Positions 1-9,461 of a stretch of 64,000 nt of DNA are shown here, one piece after another (within the stretch, counting starts at the first letter, position 1; the number at the start of each line of letters is the position of its first letter). Made by a program: the position numbers and the translations under genes. The DNA is taken from positions 1,610,501 through 1,674,500 of the forward strand of contig NZ_CP018099.1 of the NCBI RefSeq assembly GCF_001886815.1, read 5' to 3'. The notes under the pieces are model-generated. The model did no database searches and had not been told where the DNA came from. It saw only the letters and a program-made list of their open reading frames with translations. This stretch comes from Caldithrix abyssi DSM 13497. Lineage in GTDB: Bacteria > Calditrichota > Calditrichia > Calditrichales > Calditrichaceae.

Positions 1-1911
1 GGGCGTTGCATTGCTTGCCGATGTGCTCACGCTCCAGTTGCCGCTGCTGATTTGATAAGCATACTGACCTGTCCCACCCACATTAGAAGGAGTTTGATCA
101 ATTACCACCCCGTCGTAACGATTTACATTCCCGCCCTGGATGAGTGCCCAGCGCGTTCCGCTGCCCGTACCCAGTTGTAAATCAGACGTGCCGGGATTGA
201 AGTGGACATTTTCAGGTAAGGGCCCCCATTCGCTTTCGAAAGTCGTCTGGTCGCTGCCATTAGCCACCAGCAGAAAACCGCCGGCGGGAACCGTGGTAGA
301 ATAAAGCATAAAAGATTCGTCGCCGCCAAAATCGAAAACATACGCCCCGCTGTTAAATCGACCGTCGGAACCCGGGAGGCAGCGCACGATCTTGGCCTGG
401 GAAAGATCCACCGTTTTCTGCGAGGCGTTGTAAATTTCTAAGAAAGCATTGGTCGCAATATTGCCGTCGCTAATTTCGCTAATGAAGATTTCCGGAATTG
501 AACCTCCCGAGTTTTGAACCCGAACACGGGTAAAATCCAGAAAAGGTGCCAGTCCGGGCGCTCTTGTTTTCTGGCCGTTTATATCCTGCAGTTGCAGGTA
601 ATAATCCAGATATCGCAGATCGGGTGGGAAATTAATCTCGAAAAAGAAAGAATCTTGCCGTCCCTGAGGTTTAATCGACGAATTTTGCCACGAACTTTGA
701 CCGTTAAAGCGGTAGTAAACGTATGAGCTGGCCGTATCAATCGAACTGCCGTTAATTTGATTGAATTCTCCGCGCAGACGCTGTCCGAGCAAGCGAATGG
801 AATCCAGTGGATTGGTAAAAATTCCCGGTCCGTCATTCACATAATCGAGTACAATCAAGCCGGTTTGCGGATCGGATACCAGAATGTTTCGCGAAGGAAG
901 ATAGGGAAAACAGCCCCAGAATCCACGGTACATGGTAGAAGGATTGGGCTGTATGGTGTCGTAAACCGCCACTTCGTTTAAATTGTTCAGGTCGGAGGCA
1001 TCCAGCACGCGCAGGCCATCCAGCCAGTACGACATGTAAATCAGGTCAAAATACCAGCGTGAGTGGTGTAAGCTCGTTTCTCCGATGGTATTAGTGGCCG
1101 TACTGTATTCCGAAATCATGGAAGCAGTGTTCAGGGGATCAATATTCCAAAGCGCCAGATGTCCGCCGATGGTTTCGTGATCTACGCTCAAAATGTCTCC
1201 TCGATCGTTTAACCATCCGCTGTGCGTTTTATCGCCGGTGTTGGTAATGGTGTAAATAAGCTGAATATTAGAAGGATCGGAAACATCCAGAAAGTCAATT
1301 TCTCCTTTCTGAACAAAGCCCACCAGGGTGTCGTTCCTGACAAAAATGTGGTGGTAGGTGCGGTACCAGGTGCCCAGTTCTACAGGATTTAGTGGGTCGG
1401 AAATGTCGAGGGCAATTAAATTCACGTTCGTTCTGTTACTGGTAACATCGGCCATGTAGGCCACAGTATCGGCAATAAATATGACGTACGCCTCGCTAAA
1501 TCCGTTGGCGTATTCGTTTACAACCTGCGCGTTGTACGGATCGTGCGCATCGATGATCTGTAGCGGCCCCGGGCGCATAACGGCATAAATGTAGCCATCG
1601 TAATATTTGGCGTGGTACAATCTATGACCGCCTGCCGGGATGGGCAATGAGCTGGCAATAACAGGATTGGTGGGCGTTGAAACATCGACGATAGCAACGC
1701 CACCTTCGGTCCTGGGTACAATGGCAAATTCGCGTCCCTCGTCTGTGAAGCCCCACGCATCGGCTACGATAAAATCTTCTCCGGCTACAGCGCTGAAAAA
1801 GGTGGTGCTTAAGCGTTGAACATTTTGAATGGTCTGGGCCTTCAGCAGCGCGACAATAAATAGTAAAAGGATCGTTAATAAGTAAAAAAACAAACGTGCT
1901 AACTTAAACAT
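1..1911 (-). CDS. Secreted LVIVD-repeat / lamin-tail-domain protein (3' end outside window)
   Basis: The frame is open from an ATG at 1911 to the left edge, giving 637 codons with the C-terminus missing. A purine-rich ribosome site (GGAGC) lies just upstream of the ATG. Residues 1-26 form a signal peptide with a long Leu-rich core ending in KAQ. Residues from about 60 to 350 carry repeated units of the type 'GGVAIVDVSTPTNP', 'LIALDISDPLNPVELG' and 'GEIDFLDVSDPSN', which match the LVIVD repeat (beta-propeller-like, found in surface proteins). From about residue 460 the sequence 'IPEIFISEISDGN...FLEIYNAS' looks like a lamin-tail domain, often found in exported bacterial proteins. The two complete secreted proteins nearby end in T9SS sorting domains, so this one may too, but its end is not visible. 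Function beyond a cell-surface or secreted role is unknown. Confidence 0.8.
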   Translation of the reverse strand, partial: MFKLARLFFYLLTILLLFIVALLKAQTIQNVQRLSTTFFSAVAGEDFIVADAWGFTDEGREFAIVPRTEGGVAIVDVSTPTNPVIASSLPIPAGGHRLYHAKYYDGYIYAVMRPGPLQIIDAHDPYNAQVVNEYANGFSEAYVIFIADTVAYMADVTSNRTNVNLIALDISDPLNPVELGTWYRTYHHIFVRNDTLVGFVQKGEIDFLDVSDPSNIQLIYTITNTGDKTHSGWLNDRGDILSVDHETIGGHLALWNIDPLNTASMISEYSTATNTIGETSLHHSRWYFDLIYMSYWLDGLRVLDASDLNNLNEVAVYDTIQPNPSTMYRGFWGCFPYLPSRNILVSDPQTGLIVLDYVNDGPGIFTNPLDSIRLLGQRLRGEFNQINGSSIDTASSYVYYRFNGQSSWQNSSIKPQGRQDSFFFEINFPPDLRYLDYYLQLQDINGQKTRAPGLAPFLDFTRVRVQNSGGSIPEIFISEISDGNIATNAFLEIYNASQKTVDLSQAKIVRCLPGSDGRFNSGAYVFDFGGDESFMLYSTTVPAGGFLLVANGSDQTTFESEWGPLPENVHFNPGTSDLQLGTGSGTRWALIQGGNVNRYDGVVIDQTPSNVGGTGQYAYQISSGNWSVSTSASNATP

Positions 1912-1990
1912 TAATGCTCCCTCAATTAATAAGACAAGGAAATAAAATTCAAGAATAGCTACATTGCGTTAGCGCACAGAATTACTGATA

Positions 1991-2034
1991 AAAAAAGTAA
2001 AAAAAAAGCCCCGAAGCTTTGCGGCTTCGGGGCT
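1991..2034 (-). terminator. Rho-independent terminator after the 728-aa secreted protein gene
   Basis: An 11-bp perfect stem (arms 2007-2017 and 2024-2034, AGCCCCGAAGC) encloses a 6-base loop. Read on the minus strand it is followed by a long T-rich run (2006 down to 1991). It lies 31 bases beyond the stop codon at 2065 and separates that gene from the next one downstream. Confidence 0.9.
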
Positions 2035-2064
2035 TTTCGCTTTGTGGGCTGTGGGTGGGTGTGC

Positions 2065-4251
2065 TTATTTCAGGAACATAACGGCTTTAGTTTGTACCGT
2101 GTTCTGAGTTTTCAGCTGATAGAAGTACAGACCGCTGGCTACCTGACGACCGGCGTCATCTTTACCGTTCCAGGTAAATTTTTGCGAACCAGCCTGCAGG
2201 TTTCCGTTGTACAGGGTTTTTACTTTTTGGCCCAGCACGTTGTAGATAATCAGTTTCACAGGGCCGGCTTCGGCCATCTGCACGCGAATGGTCGTGCTCG
2301 GATTAAACGGATTCGGATAGGCATCCAGTAATTGATCCGTTTTCAGCACCAGTCTGTCGGATGGATCAACGATGCCGGTAAGATCAACCGTAACTTCAGC
2401 CTCAAGGTTTTCAACTGTAATGGTACCGGTTGTCTCTTCACCTTCTCTGGTGGAAACCATGTATTCGTAAGTGCCGTCGGATTCTACCGGAACATCAAAG
2501 CTACCGTCGGATTTAACATAGCTGTAGCTCGTCCACTCTTTTTCGCCCTCGGGACGTACGTAAACCAGGTCGCCAGTGTAATCAACTTCGGCGGCTTTGG
2601 CCAGACCTTCGGTTTGTTTTTTCAACCAACCTTTGATCTTGGCCAGCGGCAGACGAGTCGGTTTCTTTTCTTCTAAGATGAAGTTGATGCCAGTTACGTC
2701 AGAGCCCTGGATAAAAATCGGATCGGCGTCTTTCCAGGTTTTGGCATCGTTGTAAATTTCCGGCAGGTAATCAAAACCGCCCCAGGCCGAGAGATAAACC
2801 ACGCTGCCCGTGGGGAATACCGGATCGAACGCATAGTGACCGGTGGAATCGACTTGAGTGGTGATCACGCCGACATTGGTGGCGGTGGTGTAAGCCGTTA
2901 CCTGTCCGGTAGTGATGGGTTCGCCGGCTTCATTCAGCAGCATACCGGAAATGCTGTAACCGTTTTCCGTATCGATGGTATCGAGCGCAAAGTCGATGCC
3001 GGTTACATCTTCGTTAGCATGGTAAACAATGGGATCGGCCGTCATAAAAGTGGCTTCATCCTGATAAAACTGAGCGAAGAAGGTGGAGTCTTTCCAGGCG
3101 AAACCAACCAGAGAATCTTCCTGTAACATGGTGTAGCCTTCAACGCGATAGGTGCCGTCGGCTCCGGTTGTCGTTTCGTAGGCCTGCCACAGGTTGCTCA
3201 TGAAATTGTAGCTTACAAACGCCACGTTGGCGCCTTCTAATGGCAAACCGCTTTGACGGCTGGTTACCGTACCGCTGATGCTAAACGGATAAACATTGGG
3301 TTCGGGCAAATTGAAGTCGATGCCGCTTACATCGCCCTGTACCTCTACCTTGGTCGCTTCTTTGGGTGTGTAAACGCTGTCATAAAATACTGTGTACATG
3401 TAGTCGTCAAAATAAGCGACTAAACGCAACACATAGGTGCCCGGCGCCAGTTCCAGAGAATAATCGCCGGTTGCGCTATCCGGCGTGGCCATGAATGGAC
3501 GCGAAGGATATAACGGATGAGCGAAGATCGTTACCATGTCATATTTGTCTGCGTTAGCCACATGACCGGAAAGGGTCTTCAATTCTTTCAGTTCGAAAGG
3601 CGCCAGAGTGGTGTCGCCGTTAACTTCAAAAGCGGCCCAGTAATTCAAATAGCCGGCATTGTGATCGGCGGGAATGTAAACCACATATTTACCGGTGATC
3701 ATTTCCAGAGAAAATTGTCCCACAGAGTCCGCATGCGCCTGATACGAAGCCCAGATCAACGCGGCTTTAGGAACGCGAAAATAGACTTCAAATTCACGGA
3801 AATCATTCAGGTCAACATCATTCGGTAACTTCAAGAAATACACGTCAGTCTCAACCGGGTTGTTGTTAAAAGTTACAGAGCCATTCACCAGGGCCAGATC
3901 GGTACGCTTGGTTAAATGGATGTTGTGAACAACCGGCAGTTCCTTCACTTCAATATCTTGCTGGAACCCCTCGTAAACAAACGTATCCAGGCTGCTAATG
4001 GTGTAGGTGTAGTTCTTTAAGACGGTTTGAGAATAATAACCATTGGCATCCGTCATGACTAAGGTGCGAAAACCGGTGGTATCGTCCTTAAAGGTAAGCA
4101 GCATTTTGTAGTCGGGAACCGGTACAGAATCTTCGCCAGCGGTTACCTGGCCGGTAATCACCGTGGTAAAATTCTGGGCTTGTGTTAATCCAAAGGCCAT
4201 CATTACAATGAGTAGCCCGCCTAACACGGTAAATAGTTTGGAACGTTTCAT
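2065..4251 (-). CDS. Secreted carboxypeptidase-regulatory-like repeat protein with T9SS type A sorting domain
   Basis: This 728-residue protein starts with a signal peptide (MKRSKLFTVLGGLLIVMMAF, cut near TQAQ). The body is a string of beta-sandwich units of the carboxypeptidase-regulatory/SdrD-B type, with recurrent phrases such as 'GQVTAGEDSVPVPDY', 'SISGTVTSRQSGLPLEGANV' and 'SISGMLLNEAGEPITTGQV'. The last 85 residues carry 'LLDAYPNPFNPSTTIRVQ', 'IYNVLGQKVKTL' and 'VASGLYFYQLKT', the type IX secretion C-terminal sorting domain. It is therefore predicted to be exported and attached to the surface or released. The start is fixed by a perfect AGGAGG seven bases upstream. It has its own terminator downstream and a 206-base non-coding spacer upstream, so it is probably transcribed alone. 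No enzymatic motif was seen; a structural or adhesive role is an inference. Confidence 0.9.
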   Translation of the reverse strand: MKRSKLFTVLGGLLIVMMAFGLTQAQNFTTVITGQVTAGEDSVPVPDYKMLLTFKDDTTGFRTLVMTDANGYYSQTVLKNYTYTISSLDTFVYEGFQQDIEVKELPVVHNIHLTKRTDLALVNGSVTFNNNPVETDVYFLKLPNDVDLNDFREFEVYFRVPKAALIWASYQAHADSVGQFSLEMITGKYVVYIPADHNAGYLNYWAAFEVNGDTTLAPFELKELKTLSGHVANADKYDMVTIFAHPLYPSRPFMATPDSATGDYSLELAPGTYVLRLVAYFDDYMYTVFYDSVYTPKEATKVEVQGDVSGIDFNLPEPNVYPFSISGTVTSRQSGLPLEGANVAFVSYNFMSNLWQAYETTTGADGTYRVEGYTMLQEDSLVGFAWKDSTFFAQFYQDEATFMTADPIVYHANEDVTGIDFALDTIDTENGYSISGMLLNEAGEPITTGQVTAYTTATNVGVITTQVDSTGHYAFDPVFPTGSVVYLSAWGGFDYLPEIYNDAKTWKDADPIFIQGSDVTGINFILEEKKPTRLPLAKIKGWLKKQTEGLAKAAEVDYTGDLVYVRPEGEKEWTSYSYVKSDGSFDVPVESDGTYEYMVSTREGEETTGTITVENLEAEVTVDLTGIVDPSDRLVLKTDQLLDAYPNPFNPSTTIRVQMAEAGPVKLIIYNVLGQKVKTLYNGNLQAGSQKFTWNGKDDAGRQVASGLYFYQLKTQNTVQTKAVMFLK

Positions 4252-4412
4252 AAAACCTCCTTAAGGTTTGTTAAACATTGCTGTTTATTTTCATTTAATT
4301 AATATCAATTATTGTGCCAGAAAATTTAGTTTGTTCGTTGCTTTGTTAAGTTGAATAAAAATAATAAATTGCAGGCAACGGTAAGTAACGATTTCAACCC
4401 CCATGAAAAACG

Positions 4413-4454
4413 TACCATGCATTTTTTACATAGCTACGAAAAAAATGCATGGTA
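4413..4454 (-). terminator. Rho-independent terminator of the kinase-region operon
   Basis: A 15-bp perfect inverted repeat (arms 4413-4427 and 4440-4454, TACCATGCATTTTTT) begins immediately after the stop codon at 4458. On the minus strand it is followed by CGTTTTT. It would end transcription of the lipoprotein/activator/kinase group. The remaining 4252-4412 spacer shows only AT-rich sequence and no promoter I would defend. Confidence 0.8.
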
Positions 4455-4457
4455 TGC

Positions 4458-5237
4458 TCACCATTTCCAGGAAAGTTGCAGCGCCACGCCGTCATTTTTT
4501 ACCCTGGATTTGATGTGAATCTGCCATTCTTTATTTAAATCATAAAAAACGTAAAAATCCCACGCTAAAAAGGCTGCAAATAATAAATTTCTCGCTCTGT
4601 AAAACCGGTTGTAATCGTCGTAGAGCCTGTCAAAGTCCGCTCCCGGTTTAGCAGAAAGATATTGATCCTCTTTCTTTTCCGTCTGAATAGCGGCGTAAAT
4701 CATGCCGCCAATCATGCCCAGACTGATTCCACTGTACATCATTCCTTTCTTCTTAAACTTTTGATGCAAATGCCCGCTTCCAGGTAACAACAAAGTGAGC
4801 ATAGAAGAGGCGAGCGGCAGGGAGGCCGGTTTGACAACGGTGATAATCTGCGGTTTTAAGGGCACAATCGGTTTGTTTTGTTTAATCTGTCTTTTGACGT
4901 GTTCAAAAAACTCAATGATCTTTGGAGAGGTTTCGACCGGGCTTAAAACGAAGTTAGCGTCGCATTTAATGATTTTATGAATTATTTTTTTTGCCTCGAC
5001 CGTATCGGATAAAGCATAAGCCGAGCTAAGCATATATTTTAAAATCTGCAAACTATCTTCTTTAGTAACGTAGGGATCGCTTAAAAGGAAATTGCCTTTT
5101 TCCAGAACTTTATTGTATTCGAACGCATGGAAGTCTTTTTCCAGTTCCTCTATCTGTCGGGCAATGTGGCTCTGAGCCTGCAACTGGCCCAGGAAAAGTA
5201 GTGCAAAAAATAAAAGAGTAAGATTGATGCGATTCAT
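4458..5237 (-). CDS. Exported membrane-associated protein of unknown function, next to kinase
   Basis: This 259-residue protein has an N-terminal signal peptide (MNRINLTLLFFALLFLGQLQAQ). Residues 25-110 are a helical stretch that could be a degenerate TPR-like pair. A hydrophobic C-terminal half follows: 'SSMLTLLLPGSGHLHQKFKKKG', then a Gly-rich membrane segment 'MMYSGISLGMIGGMIYAA', then 'LFAAFLAWDFYVFYDLN'. That layout resembles small envelope proteins of the DUF5683 sort, but I do not recognise the family with certainty. It lies 12 bases downstream of the PEGA kinase gene and is followed at once by a terminator, so it is the last gene of that operon. A role in envelope sensing or as a partner of the kinase's periplasmic part is inference from position only. 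Confidence 0.7.
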   Translation of the reverse strand: MNRINLTLLFFALLFLGQLQAQSHIARQIEELEKDFHAFEYNKVLEKGNFLLSDPYVTKEDSLQILKYMLSSAYALSDTVEAKKIIHKIIKCDANFVLSPVETSPKIIEFFEHVKRQIKQNKPIVPLKPQIITVVKPASLPLASSMLTLLLPGSGHLHQKFKKKGMMYSGISLGMIGGMIYAAIQTEKKEDQYLSAKPGADFDRLYDDYNRFYRARNLLFAAFLAWDFYVFYDLNKEWQIHIKSRVKNDGVALQLSWKW

Positions 5238-5249
5238 GGGCTAACTCCA

Positions 5250-6809
5250 TCATGGGTTATTTTTTAAATCCTGCAGAGCAATTTGTCTTCGAATGCGGGC
5301 TTTAGCGCTGAAATCGATGGTATCTACATAAGAACCATAATACTCATTTCTGATTTCCAGCACATGCTTTTCTCTGGTAACATAAATTGGTTTTTGCAGC
5401 GGCGTTTTGCCGATATATTTGCCGTCGATGTAAACATCGCCCCAGGGAAGCACATGCAGATCAAGGCGAGAAAAGAGCGAATCCAGGATAAATTCGAATT
5501 GGTTGATTTTACCTGCTTTAATTTCAATAGTCTGAGTGTAAATTGGATAAGACGGATTCTGCAGGCCTAAGGTATATGTTCCGGCTTTTAGCTTTAAAGG
5601 TTTGAGCATCGGAGTGGAATCCACCAGTTGATAGTCGAGGTAAATTCGGCACCATGGAATTGTCTTTATAATAACGTCGCCGGTTGCCTGTGCATTCACC
5701 TGTTCATTATTTTGGGGCGGCGTTGTTGCGGGGATTACCGACCTGGCTTCTTTAACATTTGCCTCACTTTGTGGTTGATTATTTTGCGGGGCCCGTTGGC
5801 GGAGGGCGGCAGAATCTAACGGAGGCAGGCTGTCGATTACCGGCGCTGGGTGTTGCGAAAGATTATTGGTGGAATCAGGGATTTTGTTTTCGCGGGTAAA
5901 CCACCAGGCGAATAATAAAATTAACGCCAAAAAGGCAAAAGAAACGATCATGATGGGCTTATTATATGCGCTCTCTTCATCAACTGTAATCTCTTCTTTT
6001 TGGGACGATTCAGTCTTTAAATGGCGCTCAAATTCTTTTAGCACGTCAACGGCCGATTGCGGTCTGGCGCCGGCCTCTTTATTCAGCATGCGCAAAACCA
6101 GATCAACAAACCAATCCGGCAGATCTGTTTTCCGCTTTTTAAGGTCGTCCACCGGTTTGGTAAGTATCTGAGAGAAGATTTCGCCGATACGCGGCGCCTC
6201 AAATGGATGTTGGCCGGTAATCATCTGGTAGTAAATGATGCCCAGAGAAAAGACGTCGCTGGCCGGGGTGACCGGCAAATTGTTGATCTGTTCCGGAGAC
6301 ATGTACAGCGGAGTGCCGAGCAAGGAGCCTTCCATTGTCATGCGGTGCAACGATTTGTGATAGGCAATGCCGAAGTCGGTTAGTTTGACGTTGCGTTCTT
6401 CATCGATCAAGATGTTTTCCGGCTTTAAATCGCGATGGATGTAATTGTTCTGATGGAGTACCGCAACAGCCCGTGCAATTTTGTAGGCCAGGTCTAAAAT
6501 TTCCGGGGCGCTTAAAGGAGTGCGTTCTAAAAATTCCTTTAGATTGCCGCCTTCCACATATTCCATCGAAATGTAGTAGAGGCCGTTCTCTTCGCCAAAA
6601 TCGTAAATAGCAACAATTTGCCGATCATTCAAATCGGCAACAATCTGCGCCTCGCGTTCAAAGCGTTGTAAAAGAGAAGGATCGGCGCTTTTAAAAATCT
6701 TCAGGAATGTTTTACGTTTTAATTTTTTATGCCGGGCAAGGCAGATGGTCGTTGGCCCGTGTTCGGCAATGATTTTTATGATCTCATAATTCCCGATGGA
6801 TTTTAGCAT
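5250..6809 (-). CDS. Transmembrane Ser/Thr protein kinase with two PEGA repeats
   Basis: This 519-residue protein has a Hanks-type kinase domain at about 8-265. The catalytic loop is 'YIHRDLKPENILID' near residue 124, the Mg loop 'LTDFGIAYH' near 146, and the activation segment ends in 'GTPLYMSPEQ'. The Gly-rich loop is degenerate ('IAEHGPTTICLARH'), but the probable ATP lysine 'TFLKIF' is present. A single membrane span (about 285-307, 'IMIVSFAFLALILLFAWWF') is followed by a Pro/Gln-rich linker and two PEGA units (about 378-445 and 450-515, 'WCRIYLDYQLVDSTP' and 'WGDVYIDGKYIGKTP') outside the membrane. Its ATG shares one base with the TAA of the upstream activator gene (TAATG), which suggests translational coupling. 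The substrate is unknown; the activator is an obvious candidate, by inference. Confidence 0.93.
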   Translation of the reverse strand: MLKSIGNYEIIKIIAEHGPTTICLARHKKLKRKTFLKIFKSADPSLLQRFEREAQIVADLNDRQIVAIYDFGEENGLYYISMEYVEGGNLKEFLERTPLSAPEILDLAYKIARAVAVLHQNNYIHRDLKPENILIDEERNVKLTDFGIAYHKSLHRMTMEGSLLGTPLYMSPEQINNLPVTPASDVFSLGIIYYQMITGQHPFEAPRIGEIFSQILTKPVDDLKKRKTDLPDWFVDLVLRMLNKEAGARPQSAVDVLKEFERHLKTESSQKEEITVDEESAYNKPIMIVSFAFLALILLFAWWFTRENKIPDSTNNLSQHPAPVIDSLPPLDSAALRQRAPQNNQPQSEANVKEARSVIPATTPPQNNEQVNAQATGDVIIKTIPWCRIYLDYQLVDSTPMLKPLKLKAGTYTLGLQNPSYPIYTQTIEIKAGKINQFEFILDSLFSRLDLHVLPWGDVYIDGKYIGKTPLQKPIYVTREKHVLEIRNEYYGSYVDTIDFSAKARIRRQIALQDLKNNP

Positions 6810-8305
6810 TATAGTCCGAGTTCCTTTGCTTTTAGTTGCAGAGCTCGTAACGAGATGTTCAGGCTTTTAGCCGCGCGCGTCTTATTGCCGTTAAATTGCT
6901 CGAGGCGGCGTTTAATGATGTAGTTTTTAATCTCTTCCAGGGTGGCCTCAGTTTCCAGCTTTTCAGGTAGCAGATTGTTTGACGATTCAATTTCCAGATC
7001 ATCAAACTGAATGTCTTCGGGCTCGATGATCTGGTTGGCCGCCATAATGCTGGCCCGTTTAAGAATGTTTTCTAACTGACGGACATTTCCGGGCCAGTTG
7101 TATTCCATCAGCTTTTTCAGAGCCGCGCCGCTGATTTGCATATGCGGATTGTCCTTTTCCAGAAAGTGTTTAACCAGAAGCGGAATGTCGGATTTTCGAT
7201 CGCGCAGGGGCGGAACCACAATATGCACCACATTCAGGCGGTAATACAAATCTTCACGGAATTTGCCCTCTTTAATCAGCCTGGTTAAATCCTGATTGGT
7301 GGCGGCTAAGATGCGTACATCGGCATGGCGAATGATGTTTTCGCCCAGGCGTTTAAATTCTTTGTTTTGTAGAACGCGCAGCATTTTAGACTGCAGTTCA
7401 TAGGGCAAATCTCCGATTTCGTCCAGAAAAAGAGTGCCGCCATCAGCCGCCTCAAAAAGACCTATGCGATCAGACGTAGCCCCCGTAAACGCCCCTTTTT
7501 TGTAGCCGAACAATTCGCTTTCCAGAATGGTGGTTGGAATATTGCCAATGTATTGCGCAATAAAGGGCTTGTCGTGTCGGTCGCTCAGATCATGGATGGC
7601 GCGCGCCACCAGTTCTTTCCCCGTGCCGTTTTCACCGGTGATCAGCACCGCGACATCGGTTCGGGCTACTTTATTAATAATGGTAAATAACCGCTGCATG
7701 GGCGGAGATTCGCCCACAAGCGCCGGGATATTCGAGGTCTTTTCCAGACGATTACGCAAAATAATGTTTTCGTTCTCAAACTTTTGTTTGGTTAAAATCT
7801 GTTCCATGGCCAGAGAAGCGATCGCCGAAAATAAGGATAAAAACTGCCGACTTGCCTCGTTAAAGTTCTGGCGGTTTTTTCGGCTGTCAAAATAGAGTAT
7901 GCCATATACCTGATTTTTAATGATTAACGGAAAAGCCAGAATGGAATGGATTTGATTAATAATCACACTCTGCGCATTTTGGTAGGCCGAATCCGTCTGC
8001 GTGTCAAACGAAAGAATCGCTTTTCGCGTTTTTAATATTTGTTGAAAAACGGTTTTGGAAAAATGGATATCCTCCGCATGCTGATCGTCTCGGGTAATAA
8101 TGCTCCTGGGAATAAAACGATCGTTCTTACGATCGTAGAAAATAAACGCTCCCACCTCGGCGCCTGTTTCTTCAATGAGTTGATTCAGCAGCGTGTCCAG
8201 CACGTTTTCTTCATCGCTCATGGCAGACATCTGCCGTGTGAGGCGATAGATCGTTTTAAGATGGTTTTCCGTTAGTTTGTCGTATTTTTCAATGTTATTG
8301 TTCAT
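6809..8305 (-). CDS. GAF-domain sigma54-dependent transcriptional activator
   Basis: This 498-residue protein has a GAF-like sensory domain at about 20-170 ('EETGAEVGAFIFYDRKNDRF', 'QVYGILYFDSR'). An AAA+ ATPase occupies about 195-425: Walker A 'TGENGTGKELVARAIHD' near 222, the sigma54-contact loop 'KKGAFTGA' near 270, Walker B 'GGTLFLDEIGDLP', and the arginine-finger region 'FREDLYYRLNV'. A Fis-type helix-turn-helix ends the protein ('NGNKTRAAKSLNISLRALQL'). It lacks a response-regulator receiver domain, so control is through the GAF ligand or by phosphorylation. It overlaps the lipoprotein gene by 11 bases upstream and the kinase gene by one base downstream, so the three are co-translated. 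I found no convincing -24/-12 promoter in the window, so its targets are open. Confidence 0.93.
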   Translation of the reverse strand: MNNNIEKYDKLTENHLKTIYRLTRQMSAMSDEENVLDTLLNQLIEETGAEVGAFIFYDRKNDRFIPRSIITRDDQHAEDIHFSKTVFQQILKTRKAILSFDTQTDSAYQNAQSVIINQIHSILAFPLIIKNQVYGILYFDSRKNRQNFNEASRQFLSLFSAIASLAMEQILTKQKFENENIILRNRLEKTSNIPALVGESPPMQRLFTIINKVARTDVAVLITGENGTGKELVARAIHDLSDRHDKPFIAQYIGNIPTTILESELFGYKKGAFTGATSDRIGLFEAADGGTLFLDEIGDLPYELQSKMLRVLQNKEFKRLGENIIRHADVRILAATNQDLTRLIKEGKFREDLYYRLNVVHIVVPPLRDRKSDIPLLVKHFLEKDNPHMQISGAALKKLMEYNWPGNVRQLENILKRASIMAANQIIEPEDIQFDDLEIESSNNLLPEKLETEATLEEIKNYIIKRRLEQFNGNKTRAAKSLNISLRALQLKAKELGL

Positions 8306-9272
8306 GGTAAAAAATGATGTAATTTGATTGACAAATGTTCCCCAGTCTGTCTTCCACCTGAAGCTTCCAGTTGTATTGCCCCGGGCTTAAGTTTTTAACG
8401 ATTAAAGACGTTTGACCTTTAGGTATCCCTTTATAAGCAATTTCTTCAAAAGTCGGGAATTTTAACAGAATAATATTAAACACATAACCGTAAGATAATT
8501 CCGGATCCACCCACCTGAACACCACGCTATCCTGAGTCACCGTGCTGATGGTCGGGCTTAATTGCACCAGATTGGCCTGGATGACTCTTTTTATTACATA
8601 CGGCCCTTTGATTACACGATCATCATTGTTATTTTTCACGATTAAATGAAAGTTTAGTTCCGGCGCTGCTTCGGGCGTTAAATCGCTGGAAACGTCTCGC
8701 AAGTCAAATTCGATTTTGAACAGATCGCTGTTGTTTGCATCCCGAACTAAAAGCGTGTCAAAGCCGTAAGTCTCATCCTGTAAGCGCACAGAGCTAATAT
8801 CAATCGGCCCGTCCAGGTCCGTTATCAGGGCTTCCATGTAAATGGAAGTAATGCTGAATTGATCGTAAATGTTGTTGAAAAAGGAAACAAATTTAGTATT
8901 TTCAACGGCCGGTTTCGCATTTAAAAAAATTTCGTAATCATTGGTTTGCTTTCGAGAAAATTTTAATGTATCCGCAAAATACGGTTCTGCAGAAACCATA
9001 AACAGCAAACTATCCACCGCTTTGTGCTCAAATTGTACCACACCCTGCGCATTGGTCGTCCCAAATAGATTCAGGTTTGGTTCAATGACCTGCGCATTGG
9101 CAATGGGGTTAAACGGCGGGTAAAGCTGTTTGACAAACACCCGGCTCACAATCAGTTCAGATTTCTGTTCATAATAATTGCTTGAATTGGGATCAAAAGG
9201 ATTCTCTCGCGGCGCATCACAGGCCAGAATCAGAACAATCATGAGCAAAACTGAAAATCGAGCCAATTTCAT
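8295..9272 (-). CDS. Lipoprotein, Ig-like, of unknown function
   Basis: The chosen ATG at 9272 gives MKLARFSVLLMIVLILAC, a textbook lipoprotein signal with the lipobox Cys at residue 18. GGGA lies nine bases upstream of this ATG; in-frame ATGs at 9278, 9281 and 9302 are less well placed. The mature part begins 'DAPRENPFDPNSSNYY', common in FCB-group lipoproteins. It has a carboxypeptidase-regulatory-like first domain ('PIANAQVIEPNLNLFGTTNAQG') and ends in a fibronectin III-like unit ('YNWKLQVEDRLGNICQSNY'). The 3' end overlaps the activator gene by 11 bases, which ties an envelope lipoprotein to the GAF activator and PEGA kinase. A sensing role is inference. The upstream spacer 9303-9461 is AT-rich with no clear promoter. 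Confidence 0.8.
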   Translation of the reverse strand: MKLARFSVLLMIVLILACDAPRENPFDPNSSNYYEQKSELIVSRVFVKQLYPPFNPIANAQVIEPNLNLFGTTNAQGVVQFEHKAVDSLLFMVSAEPYFADTLKFSRKQTNDYEIFLNAKPAVENTKFVSFFNNIYDQFSITSIYMEALITDLDGPIDISSVRLQDETYGFDTLLVRDANNSDLFKIEFDLRDVSSDLTPEAAPELNFHLIVKNNNDDRVIKGPYVIKRVIQANLVQLSPTISTVTQDSVVFRWVDPELSYGYVFNIILLKFPTFEEIAYKGIPKGQTSLIVKNLSPGQYNWKLQVEDRLGNICQSNYIIFYHEQ

Positions 9273-9461
9273 AAACATCATTCCCGAACATTTAAAGTGC
9301 ATTTACTTTTAAAATTAAGCAAAAAAATTATTACATTGAAATTTAATTTAATCGGTTAAATCTACCTATCGACAGAATATGAAATCGAATTAATTTTAAT
9401 CAAGTAATTTTACAACAATCGATTGCTCCGTTCAGTGAAATTGATCACTTTTAAAAGCGGC

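Noticed and set aside
9303-9461. Terminator after the phosphopantetheinyl transferase gene
   Set aside because: Only a 5-bp stem (AGTGA/TCACT) without a T-run is visible; too weak to annotate.
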